A stretch of 22,103 nucleotides of DNA, taken from contig DBBU01000073.1 in NCBI GenBank assembly GCA_002292365.1, forward strand, positions 1 through 22,103, given 5' to 3'. The notes beneath the pieces are model-generated. The model was not told the DNA's origin, ran no database searches, and worked only from the letters and a program-made list of their open reading frames with translations. A program made the translations under genes and the position numbers. Source of the DNA: Flammeovirgaceae bacterium UBA976 (GTDB taxonomy: Bacteria > Bacteroidota > Bacteroidia > Cytophagales > Cyclobacteriaceae). Positions 9,085 to 17,180 of the stretch are shown one piece after another (within the stretch, counting starts at the first letter, position 1; every line of letters starts with the position of its first letter).

Positions 9085-10488
9085 ATGATGGAACATCACA
9101 GAAAAAAAGAAGAAAAAGAATTAGTCAAAAGATTTGAGGCGTATTTAAAAATGGGTGACAATCAATATTTCGATGAGGATGATTTCTTGGCCATCACTAA
9201 TTTTTATCTGGAATCAGATAAAATCAAGTGGGCATTGAAGGCTTGTGACTTGGGACTAAAGCAATATGCGTATTCTACTGATTTAATTGCAGATAAGGCT
9301 GAAATTTTAACTAGAATGGGTAGGCTGACTGATGCCATTTCTTGCATAGACCATGCCTTAATCTATGGACCCAATGATGTGGATCTATTGATGCAGAAAG
9401 GCTCATTGCATACCATATCAGGAGAATACTTATCCTCAGTAGCCTGTTTTAGAAAAATTCTTCCTATGTCAGAGGAACGGGATGAAATTTTGTATCACAT
9501 AGGTTTGGCTTATCAAGGATTAGAAGATTTTGAAAAGGCCACAGAAGCTTATAAAGAGGCCATGGAATTTAATCTAAATAATGAGAGTGTACTCTATGAA
9601 TTAACCTATTGCCTAGAAATTATGGGAGCTTTGCAAAAAAGTATCCCCTACTATCAAAAGTTTATTGATACAGACCCCTATTCTGAATACGCCTGGTACA
9701 ATATGGGCATTGTTTATAATAAGCTGAAACAATTTGATAAAGCAATTGATGCGTATGAGTTTGCTGCAGCCATTGACGAGACTTTCAGTAGTGCCCATTT
9801 TAATATGGGAAATACCTATATGAATCTCCAAAAATATGATAAAGCCATAGCCTCTTATTTGTTGACTTTGGAATACGAAGGACCTGGACCTGAGCTTTAT
9901 TGCCACATGGGGGCCTGCTATGAGAAAATGGGCCAGTATGAGATAGGCATCCGTTATTACACAAAAGCATCCAAAATTGATCAGCTGTATCACCAGGCAT
10001 GGTTTGGAGTAGGGACTTGTTTGGCGTTCAAAGAAAATTGGCTAGAAGCTACTCATTTTTTTAAAAAAGCCATAAAAATAGATCCGCTCAATGAAGCTTA
10101 TTTAAATTCATTGGCGGCATCAGAATACAGTTTAGGAAACAGTGTGTCAGCGCTTGAGACTTATGAACAATTAAGTCAATTGGAATCCGTAAAGCCTGCC
10201 GTTTGGCTGGATTGGTCTCGTATTTATTATGATCAAGGAGATTACAATAGGGCATTGAGCGTCATAGATAGGGGCTTATCGGAAATGCCTGATGAGTCTA
10301 CCTATTTATATCGAAAGGCAGTCTATTTACTAGCCTATGGAAGGTACAAAGATGCCATGATCTTTTTAGAGCAGGCGCTCATTTTGAACTACGATGGGCA
10401 TGCGGAAGTTTATGCTTTTTTTGAAGACTTAACGACGCAAAAAGCACTTTTTAAAATCATAGATCAGTATAGAAAAGACGACCATTAA
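9085..10488 (+). CDS. Tetratricopeptide repeat (TPR) protein
   Basis: A 467-residue protein made almost entirely of helical 34-residue TPR units, from about residue 45 to the end. Recognisable repeats contain W-NMG, YDKAI-SY, Y-KMGQYE and A-KIDPLNEAYLNSLA patterns. There is no signal peptide, so it is probably a cytoplasmic scaffold. The frame is open back to a TTG at 8995, but I chose the tandem ATGs at 9085/9088 because they begin a strongly charged, soluble-looking N-terminus (MMEHHRKKEEKE), while the extension would add a hydrophobic stretch from a rare start. The phosphosulfolactate synthase ATG follows 52 bp downstream on the same strand. TPR proteins mediate protein-protein contacts; the partner cannot be told from sequence. 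Confidence 0.87.
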   Translation: MMEHHRKKEEKELVKRFEAYLKMGDNQYFDEDDFLAITNFYLESDKIKWALKACDLGLKQYAYSTDLIADKAEILTRMGRLTDAISCIDHALIYGPNDVDLLMQKGSLHTISGEYLSSVACFRKILPMSEERDEILYHIGLAYQGLEDFEKATEAYKEAMEFNLNNESVLYELTYCLEIMGALQKSIPYYQKFIDTDPYSEYAWYNMGIVYNKLKQFDKAIDAYEFAAAIDETFSSAHFNMGNTYMNLQKYDKAIASYLLTLEYEGPGPELYCHMGACYEKMGQYEIGIRYYTKASKIDQLYHQAWFGVGTCLAFKENWLEATHFFKKAIKIDPLNEAYLNSLAASEYSLGNSVSALETYEQLSQLESVKPAVWLDWSRIYYDQGDYNRALSVIDRGLSEMPDESTYLYRKAVYLLAYGRYKDAMIFLEQALILNYDGHAEVYAFFEDLTTQKALFKIIDQYRKDDH

Positions 10489-10511
10489 GTGGATTAAATT
10501 TTAAAATAAAG

Positions 10512-10519
10512 TATTTTTG
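10512..10519 (+). promoter_or_regulatory. Candidate -7 promoter element for phosphosulfolactate synthase
   Basis: The plus strand reads TATTTTTG, a perfect TAnnTTTG match, 21 bases before the ATG at 10541 and inside the gap after the TPR stop codon. Nineteen bases upstream the sequence is GTGG, a poor match to the -33 TTTG element. If active, it would give a short leader of about 15-20 nt and separate expression of the downstream genes from the TPR gene. Confidence 0.45.
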
Positions 10520-10540
10520 CATTTAATTTTATTTTCAAAA

Positions 10541-11302
10541 ATGAACTACTTTTTAAAGAACATCCCTGATCGTACAGAAAAGCCACGTGAATCAGGATAT
10601 ACCATGGTGATGGACAAGGGACTTTCGTTACGTGAAGCAGAAGATATGATTGATTCTTCGGGTGATTTCATAGACATTGTGAAGTTGGGTTGGGCCACTT
10701 CTTATGTCACCTCCCAACTTGATCAGAAAATTAAGTTATATCAAAATGCCGGGATACCCTGTTATCTTGGAGGCACCCTTTTTGAAGCCTTTGTGATCAG
10801 AGACCAATTTGATGATTACATGAGAGTTGTAGACAAATATAATTTGGAACATGTGGAGGTAAGTGATGGTTCGATCACCATGGCCCATGACGAAAAATGT
10901 GATTATATTCAGAGGATATCAAAAAATTACACCGTGCTCAGTGAAGTAGGTTCTAAAGATGCGGCCAAAATCATCCCACCATACAAGTGGATCGATCAGA
11001 TGCGAACAGAGTTGGATTCCGGTGCATGGAAGGTCATCGGAGAAGCGAGAGAAAGTGGAAATGTCGGGCTTTTCAGAGATTCCGGTGAGGTAAGACAAGG
11101 TTTGGTTGAAGAAATTTTAACTCAAATACCCAAAGATAAAATTTTATGGGAAGCACCTCAAAAAGCCCAGCAAGTTTGGTTTATTAAGTTGTGTGGAACC
11201 AATGTTAATCTCGGAAACATTGCGACCAATGAAATCATCCCACTAGAAACGATACGACTGGGTTTACGGGGCGATACGTTTCACGATCATTTAACTTCCT
11301 AA
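10541..11302 (+). CDS. Phosphosulfolactate synthase (ComA family)
   Basis: A 253-residue TIM-barrel protein of the ComA family, which adds sulfite to phosphoenolpyruvate to form (2R)-phospho-3-sulfolactate. Family blocks are present in order: VMDKG (23-27), IVKLGWATSY (46-55), GGTLFE (77-82), EVSDG (106-110), EVG (135-137), GEARESG (167-173), WEAP (203-206) and NVNLGNI (221-227). The ATG at 10541 was chosen over an upstream in-frame TTG (10517) because that TTG overlaps the likely promoter element and the protein then begins in the usual way. In methanogens the enzyme starts coenzyme M synthesis, but no comB, comC or sulfopyruvate decarboxylase gene is nearby. In Bacteroidota a plausible use is cysteate supply for capnine-type sulfonolipids; this is inference. 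The DUF368 gene starts 5 bp after its stop. Confidence 0.9.
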   Translation: MNYFLKNIPDRTEKPRESGYTMVMDKGLSLREAEDMIDSSGDFIDIVKLGWATSYVTSQLDQKIKLYQNAGIPCYLGGTLFEAFVIRDQFDDYMRVVDKYNLEHVEVSDGSITMAHDEKCDYIQRISKNYTVLSEVGSKDAAKIIPPYKWIDQMRTELDSGAWKVIGEARESGNVGLFRDSGEVRQGLVEEILTQIPKDKILWEAPQKAQQVWFIKLCGTNVNLGNIATNEIIPLETIRLGLRGDTFHDHLTS

Positions 11303-11307
11303 GATTT

Positions 11308-12198
11308 GTGAAAAATGCAGCAGGTCTTTTTCTGAAAGGAGTCGCTATGGGTGCCGCAAATGTAATTCCGGGAGTTTCTGGGGGAACAATAGCCTTCATT
11401 ACGGGCATTTATGAAAGGTTAATAAAGGCCTTAAAATCTTTTGATCTGTCCCTATTGAGCTCATTAATGCAAGGGCAGTTTCGTCAAGTGACTGAAAAAA
11501 CAGATCTCAAGTTTTTGTCCATACTTTTTTCAGGAATTGCTGTAAGTGTTTTTAGTTTGGCGTACCTATTAGAGTACGCATTACAATTTTATGAAGTATT
11601 TACTTTAGCCTTTTTCTTTGGATTGATTGTGGCTTCTACTTTGGGTGTAGGGAGACAAATAAGTAAATTTTCTTTGGGTGTTTTAACCACTTTTGTGATT
11701 GGGTTTATTGTGGCTATTTCCATTGCATTTCTAACGCCAGCTGCTGCCAATGATCATTGGCTCTATGTGATTTTATGTGGATTGGTTGCCATTTCTAGCA
11801 TGATTTTGCCAGGGCTATCGGGTTCTTATATTTTATTGCTGATGGGTAATTACGTTTTGATGCTCCAATCTATCAGTCATTTCCATTTTAAATTTTTGAT
11901 TCCTTTTGCTTTGGGATGTTTGTTGGGTTTGGTGATTTTTTCAAGATTATTAAATTATTTATTTAATCATTTTAAAGAAGTAACTATTAGCTTATTGACA
12001 GGATTCGTAGCGGGGTCTCTTTTAATTATTTGGCCTTGGAAAACGACCAATTACATTACGATTGAAGCACGACAAAAAGCAATAGGCTATGACTGGTATT
12101 TTCCAAGTTTCGATGCCGATTTCCTCATTGGAACGGTGCTGATGTTGTTAGGATTTGCTGTGGTTTTTGGAATCGAACGACTGGGAGCAAAAGGCTAA
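11308..12198 (+). CDS. DUF368 membrane protein, probable undecaprenyl-phosphate translocase (PopT family)
   Basis: A 296-residue polytopic membrane protein. Two matching motifs mark the DUF368 fold and probably form its inverted-repeat re-entrant hairpins: PGVSGGT (21-27) and LPGLSGS (167-173). I estimate eight or more hydrophobic helices. DUF368 proteins have been shown in Vibrio cholerae and Staphylococcus aureus to support recycling of the lipid carrier undecaprenyl phosphate across the cytoplasmic membrane, which serves peptidoglycan and O-antigen assembly; I extend that role here by family. The start is a GTG at 11308, which gives the usual N-terminus (MKNAAGLFLKGVAMGAANV); the next ATG would remove part of the first helix. 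It follows the phosphosulfolactate synthase by 5 bp, so the two are probably co-transcribed. Confidence 0.9.
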   Translation: MKNAAGLFLKGVAMGAANVIPGVSGGTIAFITGIYERLIKALKSFDLSLLSSLMQGQFRQVTEKTDLKFLSILFSGIAVSVFSLAYLLEYALQFYEVFTLAFFFGLIVASTLGVGRQISKFSLGVLTTFVIGFIVAISIAFLTPAAANDHWLYVILCGLVAISSMILPGLSGSYILLLMGNYVLMLQSISHFHFKFLIPFALGCLLGLVIFSRLLNYLFNHFKEVTISLLTGFVAGSLLIIWPWKTTNYITIEARQKAIGYDWYFPSFDADFLIGTVLMLLGFAVVFGIERLGAKG

Positions 12199-12265
12199 TT
12201 ACATTAGAACTCTATTTATGAGTTCAAGGAATTTTACCTTAGTACAGTACTTTAGATAATTTGAT

Positions 12266-13009
12266 ATGAAGCGTTACGGACTTATAGGTTATCCTTTGGG
12301 CCATTCTTTTTCGCAGAAGTATTTTTCGGAAAAGTTTGAAGGTCTCAATATTTCTCACTCCCATACATACCATGTTTTTGAATTAGAAAGCCTCAGTGGT
12401 TTTCCTGATATTTGGGATCGCCATCCAGATTTGGAAGGGGTCAATATTACCATTCCTTATAAAATTGAGATTATGCCATTTTTAGATGAAATAGATGACT
12501 CAGCAGCGGGAGTGAAAGCAGTCAACGTGATCAAAAAAAAGGGGAATAAACTTATAGGATATAATTCTGATGTTTTTGGGTTCAAACAATCTTTAGATGC
12601 CTGGTTGATGGGGGTAGAAGTGGAGGCTTTGATTTTCGGCTCGGGGGGCTCTAGTCTGGCAGTTCAGGCAGGCTTGCAGGCACTCAATATTCCTTTTAAA
12701 ATTGTATCTCGTGAGGTCACAAAAGGGGACCTGACTTACCCGCAATTGCATCATGAGCCATCGATTATCGATCAGCATCATTTGCTCATCAATACCACGC
12801 CAAAAGGAATGTCTCCTAATAATGAGGAGGGGCCGCCGATTCCTTATGATAGGATCGATCAAAATCATTACTGTTTTGATTTAATATATAATCCTGAAGA
12901 GACCTTTTTCATGAGACAAGGCAGACAGAACAAAGCGCGAACCAAAAACGGATTAGAAATGTTGAAATTACAAGCTGAAAAATCATGGGAAATTTGGAGT
13001 AATAAATAA
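12266..13009 (+). CDS. aroE: Shikimate dehydrogenase
   Basis: A 247-residue NADP-dependent enzyme that reduces 3-dehydroshikimate to shikimate in aromatic amino acid and chorismate synthesis. The substrate-binding half has GYPLGHSFSQ (8-17, usual form GxPxxHSxSP, so the final Pro is Gln), the catalytic lysine in NITIPYK (Lys66) and the paired aspartate in GYNSDVFGF (Asp102). The cofactor half has a glycine-rich GSGGSS (125-130) followed by an SRE segment (148-150) where NADP-specific enzymes often carry NRT. INTTPKGM (175-182) and GLEML (229-233) complete the family blocks. It is shorter than the E. coli enzyme (272 residues), as is common in Bacteroidota. It starts 67 bp after DUF368, and its stop overlaps the uvrB start by one base (TAATG). 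Confidence 0.94.
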   Translation: MKRYGLIGYPLGHSFSQKYFSEKFEGLNISHSHTYHVFELESLSGFPDIWDRHPDLEGVNITIPYKIEIMPFLDEIDDSAAGVKAVNVIKKKGNKLIGYNSDVFGFKQSLDAWLMGVEVEALIFGSGGSSLAVQAGLQALNIPFKIVSREVTKGDLTYPQLHHEPSIIDQHHLLINTTPKGMSPNNEEGPPIPYDRIDQNHYCFDLIYNPEETFFMRQGRQNKARTKNGLEMLKLQAEKSWEIWSNK

Positions 13010-15033
13010 TGAAATTTAAATTAATCTCCAATTTTGAACCCAAAGGAGACCAACCTCTGGCCATAAAAAAACTGGTAAAAGGCGTGGAGTCTCAAGAATC
13101 AAATCAAACACTTTTGGGAGTAACGGGGTCAGGTAAAACCTTTACGATGGCCAATGTAATTGCGCAGACAGGACGACCCAGTTTGATACTCTGCCACAAT
13201 AAAACTTTAGCGGCTCAGTTATTTGGTGAGTTTAAGAGTTTTTTTCCAGAAAACGCGGTAGAGTATTTTATTTCTTATTACGACTACTACCAACCGGAGG
13301 CTTACATACCCACTACAAATGTGTACATAGAAAAAGATTTATCTATCAATGATGAGATAGAAAAATTAAGGTTGAGTGCCTCTTCAGCTTTATTGTCAGG
13401 TCGGAGAGATGTCATTGTAATTGCCTCTATTTCATGTATTTATGGGATTGGTAATCCTGAAGAATTTAGCAAACACGTCATGCATATCCAACAAGGGGAT
13501 GAAATTCCGCGAAATGTCTTTTTGCTGAAATTGGTCGACATACTTTACAGCAGAACAGAAACGGAATTTAAGCGAGGTACTTTCAGAGTGAAAGGAGATA
13601 CCGTAGATGTATTTGTGGCGTATGCTGACTTTGCTTATCGATTCATTTTTTGGGGAGAAGAGGTGGAATCGATTCAAAGAATTGATCCCCTGTCTGGGAC
13701 CAAAATTTCAGATGAAAAATCGATTGCTATATTTCCAGCAAATCTTTTTGTAACGGGTAAGGACCATCTCAAACAGGCCATCAAGGAAATACAAGATGAC
13801 ATGGTTGAGCAGGTAAAGTTCTTTGAAGATGAACGGAGTTTTTTAGAGGCCAAAAGAATCAAGGAGCGGACGGAATTTGATCTTGAGATGATCAGAGAGA
13901 TTGGCTATTGTTCTGGGGTAGAAAATTATTCGAGGTATTTTGATCGAAGAAAGCCAGGATCAAGACCTTTTTGTTTAATTGATTATTTTCCTGATGATTT
14001 TTTAATGTTCATCGATGAGAGTCACGTATCCATCCCTCAAGTACGTGCCATGTGGGGGGGTGACAGAAGTCGCAAAGCCAACTTAGTAGATTATGGGTTT
14101 AGGCTACCTTCCGCACTAGATAATCGGCCTTTGACCTTTGCTGAATTCGAAGGCCTGATAGGTCAAACTATTTATGTCAGTGCTACACCCTCTGACTACG
14201 AGTTACTTGCATCTGATGGGGTAGTAGTGGAGCAATTAATCAGGCCTACGGGATTATTGGATCCCATGATTGAGGTAAGACCTAGCCAACATCAAGTGGA
14301 CGATTTGATGGAAGAAATTACAAAGCGTATACAAATGGGAGATCGCGTTTTAGTGACCACTATTACTAAGCGTATGGCGGAGGAACTCTCCAAATACTTA
14401 TCTCAAATGGGAGTAAAGACTAAATACATTCACAGTGAGGTGGCCACCTTAGATCGTGTTGAAATACTAAGAGAATTGCGCCTAGGAATTTTTGATGTTT
14501 TGGTGGGGGTGAATTTACTCAGAGAAGGATTGGATCTCCCCGAAGTTTCTTTGGTAGCCATTATGGATGCTGATAAAGAAGGTTTTCTAAGAAATGAAAG
14601 ATCATTGATTCAAACGATTGGTCGTGCCGCGCGGAACGACCATGGACTGGTCATCATGTACGGCGATAAGATAACAGGATCTATGCAACGAGCGATAAAT
14701 GAAACTGCACGACGTAGGGTCATTCAGAAAGCATTTAATGACAAGCACAATATCACACCTCAAACGATATTAAAAGATCGCGAGGCTATCATGAGTCAGA
14801 CTTCGGCTGCAGACAGTAAGAAAGGGCCTAAATCTTATCAAAATGAGATCGTATCTTCCCTAGCGGCTGATCCTGTTGTGGCCTTTATGGATTTGAATCA
14901 GCTTAAGAAATTTGGCCTTGAGACCCGAAAGAAAATGGAGAAAGCTGCCCAGGACTTGGATTTTGTGGAAGCCGCCAGATTGAGGGACGAAATGCTTGAG
15001 ATAAACCGTATGGTCAAAGAGGAAAAAGTATGA
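13009..15033 (+). CDS. uvrB: Excinuclease ABC subunit B
   Basis: A complete 674-residue UvrB, the damage-verifying helicase-like subunit of nucleotide excision repair, loaded by UvrA and then binding UvrC. Motifs visible are Walker A GVTGSGKT (37-44), the beta-hairpin region YYDYYQPEAYIP (about 90-101) that inserts between DNA strands, motif II with FIDESH (334-339), SATPS (391-395), and motif VI QTIGRAARN (535-543). A C-terminal UVR motif (about 640-668, MEKAAQDLDFVEAARLRDEM) binds UvrC. Length agrees with the family. The ATG shares its first base with the aroE stop codon, so translation is probably coupled. The gene ends exactly where the convergent thioesterase gene ends, with no base between. 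Confidence 0.97.
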   Translation: MKFKLISNFEPKGDQPLAIKKLVKGVESQESNQTLLGVTGSGKTFTMANVIAQTGRPSLILCHNKTLAAQLFGEFKSFFPENAVEYFISYYDYYQPEAYIPTTNVYIEKDLSINDEIEKLRLSASSALLSGRRDVIVIASISCIYGIGNPEEFSKHVMHIQQGDEIPRNVFLLKLVDILYSRTETEFKRGTFRVKGDTVDVFVAYADFAYRFIFWGEEVESIQRIDPLSGTKISDEKSIAIFPANLFVTGKDHLKQAIKEIQDDMVEQVKFFEDERSFLEAKRIKERTEFDLEMIREIGYCSGVENYSRYFDRRKPGSRPFCLIDYFPDDFLMFIDESHVSIPQVRAMWGGDRSRKANLVDYGFRLPSALDNRPLTFAEFEGLIGQTIYVSATPSDYELLASDGVVVEQLIRPTGLLDPMIEVRPSQHQVDDLMEEITKRIQMGDRVLVTTITKRMAEELSKYLSQMGVKTKYIHSEVATLDRVEILRELRLGIFDVLVGVNLLREGLDLPEVSLVAIMDADKEGFLRNERSLIQTIGRAARNDHGLVIMYGDKITGSMQRAINETARRRVIQKAFNDKHNITPQTILKDREAIMSQTSAADSKKGPKSYQNEIVSSLAADPVVAFMDLNQLKKFGLETRKKMEKAAQDLDFVEAARLRDEMLEINRMVKEEKV

Positions 15034-15444
15034 TCAGTTTTTGAAGTAAGCGCTGATCAATGCTTTGAGATTTTCAGGTATCTTCACAGGCCTTCCATTG
15101 GACATGTTAATAAAGGCCAATGTCGTTTCCCCAGTATTAAGTAGTTGTGCTTCTTCATTATAAATTTCATATTCATAACGAATGCGCGCTCGGGGCATTT
15201 CAGGAATGCTAATGATGATTTTTAGTAAGTCATCATATCTGGCGGGCACATGATATGAGGATTGCATATGCAGTACAGGCATACCTACACCACTGCTTTC
15301 CAAATTTTTATAAGAAAAGCCTAAGTTTCTGAAAGATTCTACCCGTGCAACTTCGTAGAAAGCGGCATAATTGCCATAATAAACAAAACCCATTTGGTCT
15401 GTATCGGCGTATCTTACTCTGAGCTTTACTTCTTGTTGAAACAT
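15034..15444 (-). CDS. Hot-dog fold acyl-CoA thioesterase (YbgC/FadM-like 4HBT family)
   Basis: A 136-residue single-domain protein. The 4-hydroxybenzoyl-CoA thioesterase signature is clear: RYADTDQMGFVYYGNY (11-26) with the catalytic Asp16, followed by FYEVARVE (29-36). Such proteins hydrolyse acyl-CoA thioesters in the cytoplasm. In this family the substrate ranges from short- and long-chain acyl-CoAs to 1,4-dihydroxy-2-naphthoyl-CoA in menaquinone synthesis, and the sequence does not decide between them. Its ATG overlaps the mltG stop by one base (TAATG), so the two are translationally coupled. Its TGA abuts the uvrB TGA on the other strand, forming TGATCA. Confidence 0.9.
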   Translation of the reverse strand: MFQQEVKLRVRYADTDQMGFVYYGNYAAFYEVARVESFRNLGFSYKNLESSGVGMPVLHMQSSYHVPARYDDLLKIIISIPEMPRARIRYEYEIYNEEAQLLNTGETTLAFINMSNGRPVKIPENLKALISAYFKN

Positions 15445-16478
15445 TATTTATAAATTTTTTTCTTATTCAGTGCTAGATGCAGTAATCGGGCATTTTTATT
15501 ATGTTGTGATAAGGTTCGGGCAAATATATGATTTCCTGTAAAGTCTGGATTTGCGCAAAAGTATAAATAGTCACTCTTTTCATAATTTAATACGGCTTCA
15601 ATGGCTGCAATCGAAGGGATGTTTATGGGCCCAGGAGGTAATCCTGCATATTTGTAGGTATTGTAGGGAGAATCTACCTGCATGTGTTTATAAAGCACCC
15701 TTTTGATAGTATAGTCCCCCAAGGCAAAAATCAAGGTTGGATCTGCCTGCAATTTAATATTTTTAGTGAGTCGATTGATATAAACGCCGGCTACCGTCGG
15801 GGCTTCATCCATTTGATTGGTTTCCGCATCAACAATTGAGGCCAAGACAATGACTTCTTCTGGAGTTAGATTTAGCGTCGCGGCCTTAGCCAAGCGCTCT
15901 GGATTCCAAAATAATTTGTAGGCTGAATAAATCCGGTCGAGAACCACAACCGGTCGGTCAGTAATGTATACCTCATACGTATTGGGCAGAAACATACACA
16001 TAAAAGTTTCTTTGGTGAATCCATAAGACGATGCCACATTACTGTTTAAAAGGTTTGAAATCATGGTTGCCGAATCAAATTCTAAGTAAGATGCGATTTT
16101 TGATGCGAGAACCTCTAGACTTCGGGCATTTGAATAGGTTAATTTGATCGGAACTTGATCCCCGGATCGGAGCATATTTATTGCATCTTTATTGGACATA
16201 TCCGCTTGAAGCAGATAAGATCCAGGTTTGATAGATTGATCGTAACGCTTCAATTTTGACAAAAAACTAAAAGATACCAAGTCATTGACAATACCTAGAT
16301 CATACAATGAGTTTTGGACATATTTAAAATTAGCTCCCGTAGGAATATTGAAAACAAGGTCCTCTTTATTTATCAAAATATTTGGGGTATAAACAACTTG
16401 CCAAAAATAAAAACTGAAAGAGGAAACAAGCATACTTCCAATGATCAACCCAACGGCAAGGAAATTTTTATTTTTCAT
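15444..16478 (-). CDS. mltG: Endolytic murein transglycosylase MltG
   Basis: A 344-residue YceG/MltG protein that cuts nascent glycan strands at the outer face of the cytoplasmic membrane and so sets peptidoglycan chain length. Residues about 7-30 form an N-terminal membrane anchor. A LysM-like portion follows, with FNIPTGANF and GSYLL in the usual places. The catalytic domain carries the active-site glutamate in ASIVDAET (Glu219), then AGVYINRL (230-237), LQADPT (243-248), the SPYNTY and GLPPGPI block (270-285) and a terminal FARTLSQHN. I start at the ATG at 16476-16478 instead of an in-frame TTG three codons upstream, which lies inside a promoter-like element. The gene overlaps the downstream thioesterase by one base. 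Confidence 0.94.
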   Translation of the reverse strand: MKNKNFLAVGLIIGSMLVSSFSFYFWQVVYTPNILINKEDLVFNIPTGANFKYVQNSLYDLGIVNDLVSFSFLSKLKRYDQSIKPGSYLLQADMSNKDAINMLRSGDQVPIKLTYSNARSLEVLASKIASYLEFDSATMISNLLNSNVASSYGFTKETFMCMFLPNTYEVYITDRPVVVLDRIYSAYKLFWNPERLAKAATLNLTPEEVIVLASIVDAETNQMDEAPTVAGVYINRLTKNIKLQADPTLIFALGDYTIKRVLYKHMQVDSPYNTYKYAGLPPGPINIPSIAAIEAVLNYEKSDYLYFCANPDFTGNHIFARTLSQHNKNARLLHLALNKKKIYK

Positions 16479-16484
16479 AGTTGG

Positions 16485-16492
16485 CAAAAGTA
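16485..16492 (-). promoter_or_regulatory. Candidate -7 promoter element for mltG
   Basis: The minus strand reads TACTTTTG, a perfect TAnnTTTG match, ending only six bases before the mltG ATG. A transcription start at the usual distance would leave a leader of a few bases or none. The -33 TTTG element is not recognisable at the expected spacing. The element is within the 70-bp gap shared with the divergent YciO-family gene. Confidence 0.4.
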
Positions 16493-16548
16493 GTGATAGA
16501 AAACATTTTCGTACATTTTTAAATTGAAACGATTATAATTACAGCTAA

Positions 16549-17178
16549 ATGGCAGCATCATTTATTCGTCTTTATGAAGAAAACCCTGATCCCCGAAAGA
16601 TTACTCAGATTGTAAATGTACTCCGCAGCGGGGGATTAATCATATATCCTTCGGATACTATTTACGGTTTAGGATGTGATATTTTTAATCAAAAAGCAGT
16701 TGATAGGGTCAGAAGAATCAAAAACATAAATGATAAAAAGATGGATTTGGCTTTTGTTTGTTATGATTTAAGTCATTTATCTGTTTATGCAAAAAATGTT
16801 TCCACTCCTGTGTTCAAATTGATGAAAAGAATATTGCCAGGTCCCTACACCTTCATTTTAAATGCATCGAGTAAAGTGCCCAAAATTTTGAAAGTAAAAA
16901 AGAAAAAAGTGGGAATAAGAATTCCTAATAATCGTATTCCGAGAGAGATAGTTCAAGAGCTAGGGAATCCCATCGTCACTACTTCATTGCATGACGATGA
17001 TAAAATATTAGAATATGCCACAGATCCTGAATTGATTTATGAGCAATATAAAAATCATGTGGACTTAATTATTAATGGGGGATATGGTGACAATCAAGCC
17101 AGTACTATCATAGATTATTCAGGAGAGGAGCTAGAAATAATTAGGGAGGGGAAGGGTGAGATAAATAAATTTCTCTGA
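16549..17178 (+). CDS. YciO/Sua5/TsaC-family protein
   Basis: A 209-residue single-domain YrdC-like protein. Family landmarks are GGLIIYPSDTIYGLGCDI (about 28-45), a lysine-containing stretch RIKNINDKK (56-64), LPGPYTFIL (96-104), and VGIRIPNN (121-128). It ends with ASTIIDYS (184-191) and IREGKGEI. TsaC/Sua5 members make threonylcarbamoyl-AMP for the tRNA t6A modification. This one lacks the extra C-terminal domain of Sua5, and its KNINDKK in place of the canonical KxR-rich box makes it look like the YciO branch, whose activity is less certain. Double-stranded RNA or nucleotide binding is the general theme. It is divergent from mltG, and the WbqC-family gene starts 2 bp after its stop, so the two are co-transcribed. 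Confidence 0.85.
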   Translation: MAASFIRLYEENPDPRKITQIVNVLRSGGLIIYPSDTIYGLGCDIFNQKAVDRVRRIKNINDKKMDLAFVCYDLSHLSVYAKNVSTPVFKLMKRILPGPYTFILNASSKVPKILKVKKKKVGIRIPNNRIPREIVQELGNPIVTTSLHDDDKILEYATDPELIYEQYKNHVDLIINGGYGDNQASTIIDYSGEELEIIREGKGEINKFL

Positions 17179-17180
17179 GC

